64,000 nucleotides of DNA from JBLHOS01 sp047623825. Lineage in GTDB: Bacteria > Pseudomonadota > Alphaproteobacteria > Rhodobacterales > Rhodobacteraceae. This document shows positions 55,565-64,000 of this stretch, piece by piece; the stretch's first letter is position 1; each line of letters begins with the position of its first letter. Below the pieces are notes generated by a model. It was not told the origin of the DNA, did not search any database, and worked only from the letters and a program-made list of their open reading frames with translations. Location: positions 1 to 64,000 of the forward strand of contig JBLHOS010000003.1 in the NCBI GenBank assembly GCA_047623825.1, written 5' to 3'. A program made the translations under genes and the position numbers.

Positions 55565-57334
55565 GTGGCACAACGCGAAAACTCCGATCCTCGATACGCC
55601 TCTCGCGCGATGTTCACGCGCCTCTGGGGAAAGTATCTTAGGAAGCATATAGCCTGGATTGCCGTCGCTTTGGTGTTGATGGTCATCGAAGGCAGTACTT
55701 TGGGCGTTCTCAGCTATATGCTGCAGCCGATGTTCGACACCGTGTTTGTCGAGGGGCGCGGTGACGCCATCATGTGGGTTGGACTTGGGATCTTTGGCCT
55801 GTTCATCGTGCGCGCGGTGACCAGCGTCGCACAACGCATCATCATGACCCGCGTCGGAACATTAACAACGGTTGAGCTGCAAAAAGATCTGTTGGCGCAT
55901 GTCATGAACCTCGACAACGCGTTTTATCAAACCAACCCGCCCGGCGTTCTGATTGAACGGGTTCAGGGTGATGCGATGGCCATGCAACAGGTTTGGCAGG
56001 CAATTATCACCGGGGCGGGGCGTGATACTGTTGCCTTGCTGTCCTTAATGGTGGTGGCTATCATTATCGATCCGATCTGGACACTGGTGGCGGTGATCGG
56101 TGTTCCGCTTTTGGTTTTGCCGACTGCGATCGTGCAGCGCTATATCCGTCGCAAGAGCGGCGCGATGCGTGAGATATCAGCCTATCGCACGACACGTCTG
56201 GATGAGATTTTTCACGGCGTGACACCTGTCAAATTGAACTCATTAGAGCCCTATCAGCAAAAGCGGTTTGCCAGTTTGACGGATAATTTCGTAACCGCGA
56301 CAATCAAATCTGCTGCGGGCACTGCTGTGATCCCCGGGTTGGTCGATCTGTCGGTCGGACTGGGTTTTTTCTGCGTGCTGCTCTACGGCGGGCAAGAGAT
56401 CATTTCTGGTGAAAAAACCATTGGTCAATTCATGTCCTTTTTCACGGCCATGGCGCTGGCGTTTCAGCCTTTGCGCCGGCTAGGGTCGATCGCGGGCGTC
56501 TGGCAGACCACCGCGGCATCGCTTGAACGTGTGTTTCGGATTTTTGATACCGCCCCCAAAATCGTTTCACCTGCCAAGCCTCTTGCCCCGGCAACAGACA
56601 CCACCATCGAATTCACCGACGTGCATCTTAGCTATGGTGACGCCCCGGTTCTTCGCGGGCTGAACATCACTGCGCGGGCGGGTCAGACGACCGCCCTGGT
56701 CGGCGCATCTGGTGCTGGTAAAAGCACTGTGTTCAACCTTCTGACCCGACTAGTTGATGCTGACAGTGGCGTTGTAAGTGTCGGGGGCCGGGACGTCACA
56801 CAGTTGGATTTGGGACAGCTACGACATCTCTTTTCTGTGGTTTCTCAAGACGCGCTTTTGTTCGATGAAAGCTTGCGAGATAACATTTTGCTTGGTCGCG
56901 AAGACGTCTCAGACGAGGTGCTGAAGCGTGCGTTGGATGCGGCATATGTCACTGAGTTTCTGGATGGGTTGAACAATGGGCTGGACAGCCCGGCGGGCCC
57001 GCGTGGTTCCAGCCTTTCTGGTGGACAACGTCAACGGATCGCTATTGCGCGTGCGATTCTGCGCGATACACCGATTTTGCTGCTGGATGAGGCAACATCG
57101 GCGCTGGACACTGCGTCTGAGTCCAAGGTCCAACAAGCGCTTGAGGCGCTGTCGGTTGGGCGTACGACGTTGGTGATCGCGCATCGTCTGTCGACCGTAC
57201 AGGCCGCCGACAAAATCTATGTGTTTGATCACGGCGGCGTTGTCGAGGAGGGGACACATGCCAAATTGATGGCGCTTAATGGCGTCTATGCCCGACTGAA
57301 TGCCACCCAAAACCCCGACGGAACCTTCGGCTAA
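55565..57334 (+). CDS. MsbA-like ABC exporter
   Basis: 589 residues, half-transporter with fused ATPase. Six membrane segments begin KHIAWIAVALVLMVIEGSTL. ATPase motifs are GASGAGKST, LSGGQRQR, ILLLDEATSALD and AHRLST. NPPGVLIERVQGDAM and MLQPMFDTVF are like MsbA-type lipid flippases. GTG 55565 is the longest sensible start, ATG 55610 the alternative; the first 15 residues are hydrophilic. It is divergent from fbpB across 146 bases. Substrate may be lipid A core or another lipid. Confidence 0.88.
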   Translation: MAQRENSDPRYASRAMFTRLWGKYLRKHIAWIAVALVLMVIEGSTLGVLSYMLQPMFDTVFVEGRGDAIMWVGLGIFGLFIVRAVTSVAQRIIMTRVGTLTTVELQKDLLAHVMNLDNAFYQTNPPGVLIERVQGDAMAMQQVWQAIITGAGRDTVALLSLMVVAIIIDPIWTLVAVIGVPLLVLPTAIVQRYIRRKSGAMREISAYRTTRLDEIFHGVTPVKLNSLEPYQQKRFASLTDNFVTATIKSAAGTAVIPGLVDLSVGLGFFCVLLYGGQEIISGEKTIGQFMSFFTAMALAFQPLRRLGSIAGVWQTTAASLERVFRIFDTAPKIVSPAKPLAPATDTTIEFTDVHLSYGDAPVLRGLNITARAGQTTALVGASGAGKSTVFNLLTRLVDADSGVVSVGGRDVTQLDLGQLRHLFSVVSQDALLFDESLRDNILLGREDVSDEVLKRALDAAYVTEFLDGLNNGLDSPAGPRGSSLSGGQRQRIAIARAILRDTPILLLDEATSALDTASESKVQQALEALSVGRTTLVIAHRLSTVQAADKIYVFDHGGVVEEGTHAKLMALNGVYARLNATQNPDGTFG

Positions 57335-57786
57335 TTTTTTAACGTCAGCCGGTTTGCACCTCGGTACTGACTTGTGACCATTCACCAATTCCCGGGCCAG
57401 ACGGGACACCTCAAAGACGATCGGGGGTGATGTTGTCACCTTAAATTATGCGTGATGAAGTGGGGCTGAACAAGCCTTTAGGGCGCGCGGGATCAATCGT
57501 CTGCGTAATAATGCTCGCGATCTGGCTGGTCACGGACCCTCAATCTTAGACAGTCAGGCGACAGTCTCATACGGCTCTGCCAAATACCGTTTTCTGGTCG
57601 GCGCACGTATCATCATCGGCTGAAGCATTATGCCGCTTCAATTTTTCGTCTGCTTGCGAAAGAAAGACAAAAATAGCCCACCAATCGATAAGTGCCTGAG
57701 AAATTCTTGGGCGATGACAATACCGATGGTCGCGCCCAAATTGCCCGGTTAGGATCTGTGCTGATACAATGATCGGAACAAATGAC
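57335..57786. other. Gap of about 450 bases before the Hyu operon
   Basis: No supported gene. A 33-codon frame at 57448-57549 (MRDEVGLNKPLGRAGSIVCV and MLAIWLVTDPQS) would give a single membrane helix, but it lacks a ribosome-binding site. The rest shows no terminator or repeat that I can name. The promoter of the Hyu operon must lie here. Confidence 0.4.
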
Positions 57787-59883
57787 ATGGCGACTATAGC
57801 CACCCGTTTGGGTGTGGATATCGGCGGGACGTTCACAGACCTTGTACTTGAGGTTGCGGGCAACCGATTTTCAACCAAAGTGTTGACGACTTATGCCGCG
57901 CCGGAGGACGCCATCATTGACGGCACACATCAGGTTTGCCGCAAGGCTGGCATTGATCCATCCGGCATAGAACAGATTATCCACGGCACAACTCTTGCGA
58001 CCAATGCCCTGATTGAGCGGCGCGGTGCCAAAACCGCCCTTGTGACGACTGAAGGGTTTCGCGATGTTATCGAAATGCGGACGGAATCGCGGTTTGAGCA
58101 ATATGATCTGAACCTGTCATTGCCAGAGCCGCTGTTGCCCCGGCATCGCCGTTATACCTTGCGTGAACGGATCGATGCGACCGGTGCGGTGTTGATCCCC
58201 TTACTGCGGGCCGACGTCGAAACGCTGGCGCTTGATCTGCGGAATGCGGATTATGAAAGTATCGCAATCGGGTTGCTGCATTCCTACGTAAATGATGCCC
58301 ATGAACGGCTGATCCGCGATGTTTTCGCAGAGATTTTGCCCGGCGTGATGATCTCGCTGTCCAGCGAGGTCTCGCCGCAAATGCGTGAGTATGAGCGGTT
58401 CAACACGGTCGCCGCCAACGCCTATATCAAGCCGCTGATGAAAAGTTATCTCGACAGGCTCAAGGGGCGTCTCTTGCAAGAAGGCGTCTCGTGCCCGATC
58501 TTTTTGATGCATTCCGGTGGTGGGATCATCTCATTGGAAAGTGCCGCTGAATTTCCGGTTCGATTGGTTGAGTCTGGTCCTGCAGGCGGTGCTGTCTTTG
58601 CCGCTGATATCGCCGCCCGTCATGGGCTGGATAGGGTTTTGTCATTTGACATGGGTGGGACAACCGCCAAAATCTGCCTGATCAAGAATTGCACCCCCAA
58701 GACCAGCCGCGTGTTTGAGGTGGCTCGGACTTACAGGTTTAAAAAGGGCTCTGGCATGCCCATATCAATTCCGGTGATTGATATGGTTGAGATCGGCGCG
58801 GGTGGCGGATCTCTTGCTCATGTTGATGGCATGCGCCAAATCCGGGTGGGTCCCGAAAGTGCGGGGTCTGAACCCGGTCCGGCATGTTATGGTCAAGGCG
58901 GGATGCGTCCGGCCGTGACAGATGCAGATCTGGTATTGGGCAAACTTGACCCTGACAATTTTGCGGGCGGATCAATCCAGCTTTATGCGGAACAATCGCG
59001 CGCTGCCTTGCTTGCCGAACTGGGCGACATATTGGACATGGATGCGCTGACAGCTGCTTTTGGATTGGCAGAGGTTGTAGACGAAAACATGGCCAACGCT
59101 GCGCGGGTTCACGCCGTTGAGAATGGTGAGGATCTGTCGGATTACACGATGATTGCGTTCGGTGGCGCCGCCCCTCTGCACGCCGCGCGCCTTTGCGAAA
59201 AGTTGGGCGTTGACCGGTGTCTGGTTCCCCAGGGGGCTGGCGTCGGATCGGCTATCGGTTTTCTGCGCGCCCCCTTCAGTTTTGAGGCAAACCGAAGTGT
59301 ATTCATGAAATTGTCAACGTTTGAGCCGTCCTTAGTGGCGGGGCTTTTTGCAGAGCTGGAAGAAGAGGCTACGAAATTCGTGCGCTCTTGCGACGCTGAG
59401 GCGGACATTCGTGCTGAGCACAAAGTCTACATGCGATATTCCGGTCAAGGTTGGGAGATCCCGGTTCCCCTGACACCACAGCTTGCCAGCGCGCCAAATG
59501 CTGATGCGTTCGAGGCGCTGTTTGAACAAGAATACGCGAACCTTTTTGGCCGCACGGTTGACGGTATGGAGATTGAGATCACGGTCTGGTCAGTCAATGC
59601 AACGACCCCGTCCATGCCATCTGAACGGGTGTCTGACGTGCCGGACTTGCCAGTACCGATTAGTATTGGCACGCGGGTTTTGTTTGATCCTGCGAAGGGA
59701 ACACAGATGACCGTTCCGGTTTATGATCGCCGCGCATTTGACCCGGGCCGCCAGGCTGACGGTCCATCGATTATTACTGAGGACGAAACAACAATTGTGG
59801 TGACCAGCAGCAGACGGGCCACAGCATTAGCAGACGGGTGTATCGATCTGCGCCGCAAGACAAAGGACCCTTTGCATGCGTGA
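57787..59883 (+). CDS. hyuA: Hydantoinase/5-oxoprolinase subunit A family
   Basis: 698 residues from ATG 57787 after GGAAC; the ATG at 57769 is possible but lacks a ribosome-binding site. RLGVDIGGTFTDLVLEV is the N-terminal ATPase motif, and LSFDMGGTTAKICLI the second. HGTTLATNALIERRGAKTALVTTEGF and VGPESAGSEPGPACYG are HyuA signatures. With HyuB it should open a hydantoin, 5-oxoproline or N-acyl lactam ring using ATP. It overlaps hyuB by eight bases. Substrate not set by sequence. Confidence 0.9.
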   Translation: MATIATRLGVDIGGTFTDLVLEVAGNRFSTKVLTTYAAPEDAIIDGTHQVCRKAGIDPSGIEQIIHGTTLATNALIERRGAKTALVTTEGFRDVIEMRTESRFEQYDLNLSLPEPLLPRHRRYTLRERIDATGAVLIPLLRADVETLALDLRNADYESIAIGLLHSYVNDAHERLIRDVFAEILPGVMISLSSEVSPQMREYERFNTVAANAYIKPLMKSYLDRLKGRLLQEGVSCPIFLMHSGGGIISLESAAEFPVRLVESGPAGGAVFAADIAARHGLDRVLSFDMGGTTAKICLIKNCTPKTSRVFEVARTYRFKKGSGMPISIPVIDMVEIGAGGGSLAHVDGMRQIRVGPESAGSEPGPACYGQGGMRPAVTDADLVLGKLDPDNFAGGSIQLYAEQSRAALLAELGDILDMDALTAAFGLAEVVDENMANAARVHAVENGEDLSDYTMIAFGGAAPLHAARLCEKLGVDRCLVPQGAGVGSAIGFLRAPFSFEANRSVFMKLSTFEPSLVAGLFAELEEEATKFVRSCDAEADIRAEHKVYMRYSGQGWEIPVPLTPQLASAPNADAFEALFEQEYANLFGRTVDGMEIEITVWSVNATTPSMPSERVSDVPDLPVPISIGTRVLFDPAKGTQMTVPVYDRRAFDPGRQADGPSIITEDETTIVVTSSRRATALADGCIDLRRKTKDPLHA

Positions 59884-61585
59884 TGTCTCAAACGTAGCGC
59901 ATCAGGTGATGTGGAACCGGCTGATTTCGGTCGTAGAAGAGCAGGCTCAGGCTCTGGTTCGAACAGCCTTTTCAACCTCGGTCCGCGAAGCAGGTGACCT
60001 TTCGGCAGGTGTCTACGACGCAGCAGGTTTGATGTTGGCTCAGGCCGTGACTGGGACGCCGGGTCATGTGAATGCGATGGCAGACGCTGTCGCCCATTTC
60101 ATCCGCCGGATTGGGCCTGAGAATATTTCGGATGGGGATGTCTACATCACCAATGACCCATGGGAAGGGACCGGTCACCTGCATGACATCACAGTTGTGA
60201 CGCCGTCGTTCCACCGCGGCCACTTTGTGGGCTTTTTTGCCTGCACGGCCCATGTTGTCGATATCGGGGGGCGGGGGTTTGGTGCGGATGCCAACTCGGT
60301 CTACGAAGAGGGGCTTTATCTTCCGATTATGAAATTTGCCGATCAGGGCGTGATCGACCAAACTTTGCTGCGGGTCATTCGAGGTAACGTTCGAGAGCCT
60401 GACCAGTTGGTTGGCGATATCTTTGCCTTATCCAATTGTAATGAGATCGGGCATCGCCGTCTGGTTGAGATGATGGATGAATTTGATCTGGTTGATCTCA
60501 ACGGCATCTCGTCCTTTATCCTTGAGAACTCCCGCCGTGCCACGTTGGAGCGGATTGCTGCGCTGAAACCGGGCACTGCCAAGGGGTATATGCAGATCGA
60601 TGGTTTCGACACGCCGATTGATCTGATGGTCCGGATAGAGTTCCACCCTGATCATATTTTGTGCGATTTTGAGGGGACATCTGGCGTAGACAAAAAGGGC
60701 ATCAACGTGCCGATGGTCTATACCAAGGCCTATGCGTGTTATGCGCTGAAATGCGCGATCGCGCCTGAGATCCCGAACAATGCCGCCTCGCTGGCGCCAT
60801 TTGAGGTGATCGCACCCGAGGGTTCAATCGTGAATGCGGTGCACCCGGCCCCGGTGGCCCTGCGCCATATCATTGGCCACATGATCCCCGACACGATCTA
60901 CGACGCGTTGGATAAACTATTGCCTGAAACCGTGCCCGCCGAGGGGGCAGGATGCCTGTGTAATTTTCAGGTTTCATTGCGGCCTCGAACGGACGCGCCA
61001 GCGCCAAAAGGCGCGGTACGGTCCGAGGTGCTGACTTTTAATTCTGGCGGTGCGGGTGCGCGGCCAACCCTAGATGGGATGAGCGCGACTGCGTTTCCTT
61101 CGGGTGTGATGACGATGCCCGTTGAGGCAACTGAGCAGGTTGGCCCAGTGATTATTTGGCGCAAGGAATTGCGCGCCGATAGCGGTGGAGTTGGAATGTA
61201 TCGCGGCGGCCTTGGCCAATACATGGAAGTGGGCGCGCGCGAGGGACATGAGTTTGATTTTCAGGCGATGTTCGACCGGGTTGAGCATCCAGCCCGTGGG
61301 CGCCGCGGTGGTGGGCCGGGTGCCGCCACGACTATCGGCCAAGATGATGGTGCAAAGATGCGCGGCAAGGGCAAACAATTTGTCCCACATGGGCGCAAGG
61401 TGATGCTCGCCTTTCCGGGGGGGGCTGGTTATGGCCCGTCTGACCAGCGCAGCGTGGCCGCGATCAAGCGGGATTTGGCGTTAGGCTATATCACAGCGCA
61501 GGCGGCCATGGCGGACTATGGCCTGTCAGAAGCTGAGATAAACGGTGTTCTGAACGACGCCAAAAAGGGCGAAATCTCAACATGA
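59876..61585 (+). CDS. hyuB: Hydantoinase/5-oxoprolinase subunit B family
   Basis: 569 residues. VREAGDLSAGVYDAAGLMLAQA, YITNDPWEGTGHLHDITVV and GGAGARPTLDGMSATAFPSG are HyuB signatures. It works with HyuA as the two-subunit ATP-dependent amidohydrolase. It lies between HyuA and the flavoprotein with eight- and four-base overlaps, so all should be made together. Confidence 0.9.
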   Translation: MRDVSNVAHQVMWNRLISVVEEQAQALVRTAFSTSVREAGDLSAGVYDAAGLMLAQAVTGTPGHVNAMADAVAHFIRRIGPENISDGDVYITNDPWEGTGHLHDITVVTPSFHRGHFVGFFACTAHVVDIGGRGFGADANSVYEEGLYLPIMKFADQGVIDQTLLRVIRGNVREPDQLVGDIFALSNCNEIGHRRLVEMMDEFDLVDLNGISSFILENSRRATLERIAALKPGTAKGYMQIDGFDTPIDLMVRIEFHPDHILCDFEGTSGVDKKGINVPMVYTKAYACYALKCAIAPEIPNNAASLAPFEVIAPEGSIVNAVHPAPVALRHIIGHMIPDTIYDALDKLLPETVPAEGAGCLCNFQVSLRPRTDAPAPKGAVRSEVLTFNSGGAGARPTLDGMSATAFPSGVMTMPVEATEQVGPVIIWRKELRADSGGVGMYRGGLGQYMEVGAREGHEFDFQAMFDRVEHPARGRRGGGPGAATTIGQDDGAKMRGKGKQFVPHGRKVMLAFPGGAGYGPSDQRSVAAIKRDLALGYITAQAAMADYGLSEAEINGVLNDAKKGEIST

Positions 61586-62802
61586 GTGCACCATCATCAT
61601 CTGCGCCGTCCCACAACAGCTATGATGTCGTAATCGTTGGTGGTGCCATGATCGGATCATCCACCGCATGGTTCCTATCAGACAACCCCGATTTCAGCGG
61701 CACCGTTTTGGTGGTCGAGAAAGATCCGACATATTCCAACAGCTCAACAGCGCATACCAACAGCTGCATCCGCCAACAGTTCAGCCGTGAGATCAACGTG
61801 AAATGCTCCCAATTCGCGGCTGAATTCGTTAAGAACCTGCGACACTACATGGGAAATGATGAGCGTGTTCCACCGCTGACGATTCAGAACTACGGCTACA
61901 TGTATCTGGCTGACAATGATGACTTTGCCGCGGTGCTGCGCTCCAACCATGCGGTTCAAGTCGCGGCGGGTGCAGGCACCAAGTTGATGACGGCTGACGA
62001 AATCAAACGCGACTATCCGTTCTACAACCTCGAGGACATTGTTTTGGGTAGCCACAACCGGATCGACGAAGGATATTGGGACGGTGGCACGGTGTTTGAC
62101 TGGTTCCGCAGATCTGCCAAGGAGCGGGGCGTTGAATACGTCGCCGGCGAAGTTGTCGCCATGACCAAAAACGCCCAAGGCACCCGCGTGCAAAGTGTCA
62201 TGCTGAAATCGGGTGAAGTGATTGCTTGCGGTCAGGTCGTCAACGCATCGGGGCCGCGTGCCTCTGTGACCGCCCGAATGGCCGGGATCGAGGTGCCAGT
62301 TGAGCCGCGCAAACGCTATACCTATGTCTTTTCGGCGCAATCACCGCTGGATCGGGAATTGCCGCTGACAATTGATCCGTTGGGCGTACATATGCGCCAA
62401 GATGGACCAAAAACGTATTTAGCGGGCTGTCCACCAGACGTTGATCCAGCTGTAGATTACGATGATTTCGCGATGGATCACACCCTATGGGAAGATAAAG
62501 TCTGGCCCATTATCGCAACGCGTATTCCGCAATTTGAAGCTATCAAACTGGTCACGTCCTGGGTTGGTCACTACGCCTTTAACACTTTGGACCAGAACGC
62601 AATTTTAGGACCGCATACCGTTGTTGAGAACTTCTTTTTCGTGAATGGCTTTTCAGGCCATGGCTTGCAGCAATCGCCTGCAATGGGTCGCGGCACGTCC
62701 GAATTGTTGACCTATGGCGAATACCGCACGCTTGATCTTAGCCCTTTTGAGTTTGGCCGGATTGAGCGGAATGAACCATTTGCTGAGGCGGCGGTCATCT
62801 GA
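61582..62802 (+). CDS. FAD-dependent oxidoreductase, DAO family
   Basis: 406 residues. VVIVGGAMIGSSTAWFLSDN is the FAD-binding dinucleotide fold. The C-terminal NGFSGHGLQQSPAMGRGTSE is the flavin-binding end of DAO-family enzymes such as glycine/sarcosine oxidases and dehydrogenases. An amine or amino acid released by HyuAB is the likely substrate. It overlaps hyuB by four bases and is followed by a SDR-like gene after 49 bases. Confidence 0.87.
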   Translation: MSAPSSSAPSHNSYDVVIVGGAMIGSSTAWFLSDNPDFSGTVLVVEKDPTYSNSSTAHTNSCIRQQFSREINVKCSQFAAEFVKNLRHYMGNDERVPPLTIQNYGYMYLADNDDFAAVLRSNHAVQVAAGAGTKLMTADEIKRDYPFYNLEDIVLGSHNRIDEGYWDGGTVFDWFRRSAKERGVEYVAGEVVAMTKNAQGTRVQSVMLKSGEVIACGQVVNASGPRASVTARMAGIEVPVEPRKRYTYVFSAQSPLDRELPLTIDPLGVHMRQDGPKTYLAGCPPDVDPAVDYDDFAMDHTLWEDKVWPIIATRIPQFEAIKLVTSWVGHYAFNTLDQNAILGPHTVVENFFFVNGFSGHGLQQSPAMGRGTSELLTYGEYRTLDLSPFEFGRIERNEPFAEAAVI

Positions 62803-62851
62803 TAGCCGCGCCAGACGTGCCGAAAACCGTAGACAGGGATGGAGCTTTGAG

Positions 62852-63688
62852 ATGAAGAAACTTGTTTTGACAGGGGCCGCGGGCCGTTTAGGCTCCTATC
62901 TGCGCGAGCCGTTGACAAAAATGGCGGACCAACTGGTCTCAACTGATATCGTCGACGACATCGGAACGCTTTACCCCAATGAGACATATATCAAGGCTGA
63001 CTTGGCCAGCTACGATCAGGTTTCTGCCGCGCTTGAGGGGGCCGATATGGTCGTGCATTTCGGTGCGTTGGTCGATGAGGCACCGTTTGAGGAGATCCTT
63101 GGCCCAAATATCATTGGTGCCTATAATGTCTGGGAAGCCGCGTTCAAACACGGTCTGTCGCGGGTCGTTTATGCCAGCTCTATCCATGCTGTCGGAATGT
63201 ACCCCAACAACCAGCTCATCGGCGTCGACGTCCCACACCGGCCTGACACCTTCTATGGATTGGCCAAGTGTTTCGCCGAAGATCTGGGCCGCATGTACTG
63301 GGAAAAACGCCAGCTTGAGGCGGTTTGCCTGAGGATTTTTTCGTGCGCACAAGTCAACAGTCCCCGCTCACTCAGCACTTGGTTGTCTTATGATGACCTG
63401 ATCCAACTGGTAACCCGCGCGATCGAAACGCCTGCGACAGGGTTTACGATCGTCTACGGCATTTCCAACAACGACCGCGCCGGTGTTGATCTAAGCAGTG
63501 GCAGCTTTCTGGGTTACCGACCCAAAGACAACGCCGAGCAATTCGCGGCTGAGATCCTGGCTGCGGCTGAGCCTATCGATGTGACAGACAGGCGGCACAC
63601 TTGTCACGGGGGTCCGTTTGCGGCCGTACCCTTGGGTGAAAGTGGCCTTGCGACGATGAATATCGTCGACGACAAAAAGACCGTCTAG
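62852..63688 (+). CDS. NAD-dependent uronate-dehydrogenase-like SDR protein
   Basis: 278 residues from ATG 62852 behind GGATGGAG. VLTGAAGRLGSYLREPL is the NAD site, YASSIHAVGMYPNN holds the catalytic Ser, and TFYGLAKCFAEDLGRMYW gives Tyr135 and Lys139. Its closeness to Agrobacterium uronate dehydrogenase shows in STWLSYDDL and LGYRPKDNAEQF. The real substrate in this operon may be an uronate or a sugar-like compound; the longer frame from 62714 is rejected. Confidence 0.8.
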   Translation: MKKLVLTGAAGRLGSYLREPLTKMADQLVSTDIVDDIGTLYPNETYIKADLASYDQVSAALEGADMVVHFGALVDEAPFEEILGPNIIGAYNVWEAAFKHGLSRVVYASSIHAVGMYPNNQLIGVDVPHRPDTFYGLAKCFAEDLGRMYWEKRQLEAVCLRIFSCAQVNSPRSLSTWLSYDDLIQLVTRAIETPATGFTIVYGISNNDRAGVDLSSGSFLGYRPKDNAEQFAAEILAAAEPIDVTDRRHTCHGGPFAAVPLGESGLATMNIVDDKKTV

Positions 63689-63836
63689 GCTTGGGGCAAT
63701 GAAATAGCATTAGTTGCGATCCGGTTTTACCGCAACCAATGGCCATAACGGATCATTGCACTGCGTGTGCCGAGTTCGTTTTCATGAACGCATTGGACGT
63801 CTCGCATCATGATCAGGCATATATCACAGCGCAGTA

Positions 63837-64000
63837 TTATGGTTTTGGCTCATCTTGTTTGCTGCTTAGGAACGTCGCCACTCGTGGTACGTTTGGCAGC
63901 CCAAGTCGAGACCTCGTCCGTAAAACTGGCGTGTTTGCCGATGCGCTGCTGCGGTCTTCACGCAAGACGATATAAACACCTGATGCGATGATGATTGCAG
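63837..64000 (-). CDS. C-terminal end of a DMT/EamA family transporter (N-terminus beyond window)
   Basis: The minus strand from the right edge is open for 53 codons to a TAA at 63837-63839. It reads AIIIASGVYIVLREDRSSAS then ANTPVLRTRSRLGLPNVPRV. A final hydrophobic segment with IASGVYIVLRE and a basic tail is the usual end of EamA/DMT drug/metabolite transporters. Only about 53 residues are visible. The 148 bases between it and the uronate-dehydrogenase-like gene hold nothing else. Confidence 0.65.
   Translation of the reverse strand, partial: AIIIASGVYIVLREDRSSASANTPVLRTRSRLGLPNVPRVATFLSSKQDEPKP

Noticed and set aside
57567..57878. A 103-codon minus frame in the gap before hyuA
   Set aside because: It runs into hyuA antisense and has no motif or ribosome-binding site.
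61744..62340. A 198-codon frame antisense to the DAO flavoprotein
   Set aside because: The flavoprotein is supported by its FAD motif; the antisense frame is His/Arg-rich with no family features.
1..64000. tRNA, rRNA, CRISPR, insertion sequence or prophage
   Set aside because: Reading both strands I saw no T-loop pattern, direct-repeat array, transposase or integrase; small elements could be missed without a covariance search.

Overview
The window reads as chromosome of an alphaproteobacterium of the Rhodobacteraceae/Roseobacter group. This placement rests on gene content: a petP/petR regulator pair, a DUF2794 protein, Hint_2-type secreted proteins, an LpcC-like LPS core glycosyltransferase, a NaChBac-type channel ending in TLESWSM, and TGA-N9-TCA iron boxes. 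Gene density is high, with many 1-8 nt overlaps. I saw no tRNA, rRNA, CRISPR array, insertion sequence or prophage.

Layout. 1-4.9 kb (minus): partial lytic transglycosylase, rnr, a DUF2064 glycosyltransferase-like protein and dapE. 5.1-7.8 kb (plus): two tandem Hint-domain proteins, the second lacking both autoprocessing residues. 7.8-17.4 kb: mixed strands with dapD, a LOG-family hydrolase, mepA, an Atg22-type MFS transporter, a thioesterase, YggT, an exported MsrA, and a class IV aminotransferase translationally coupled to a sulfotransferase-like gene. 17.5-23 kb: argG, a membrane protein, ilvA, an Hpt protein divergent from a receiver/PP2C phosphatase, and a NUDIX protein. 23.1-32.2 kb: a long plus-strand run hslO, NUDIX, cca, lysE-like, two ABC half-transporters, an RNA methyltransferase and a one-domain Na+ channel. 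32.1-38.1 kb (minus): a FAR-17a/AIG1-like membrane protein, then a tight petP-petR-HDAC-xseB-ispA-dxs run. 38.3-42.5 kb: ilvE, DUF2794, an NlpC/P60 peptidase, an M17 aminopeptidase and a small unknown protein. 42.6-44.6 kb (plus): beta-carbonic anhydrase, SbtA-like bicarbonate permease and a PII/SbtB-like protein, an apparent inorganic-carbon uptake operon. 44.7-50.8 kb: asd, LpcC-like transferase, rhlE-type helicase, and a SulP/Usp pair. 51-55.4 kb: an iron ABC system with fbpA behind two iron boxes and fbpB in the opposite orientation, flanking a decayed cpdB pseudogene. 55.6-57.3 kb: an MsbA-like ABC exporter. 57.8-63.7 kb (plus): an operon of HyuA, HyuB, a DAO-type flavoprotein and a uronate-dehydrogenase-like enzyme. 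The right edge holds the C-terminus of a DMT/EamA transporter on the minus strand.

Metabolic themes. Three steps of the aspartate/diaminopimelate route (asd, dapD, dapE) lie in the window but not in one operon. Cell-wall enzymes recur (transglycosylase, MepA, NlpC/P60). Amino-acid enzymes include argG, ilvA, ilvE and a class IV aminotransferase. The most notable units are the carbonic anhydrase/SbtA/SbtB cassette, the aminotransferase-sulfotransferase pair, the tandem Hint proteins with a catalytically degenerate partner, the iron-box-controlled split iron transporter around the broken cpdB, and the HyuAB/flavoprotein/dehydrogenase operon of unknown substrate.
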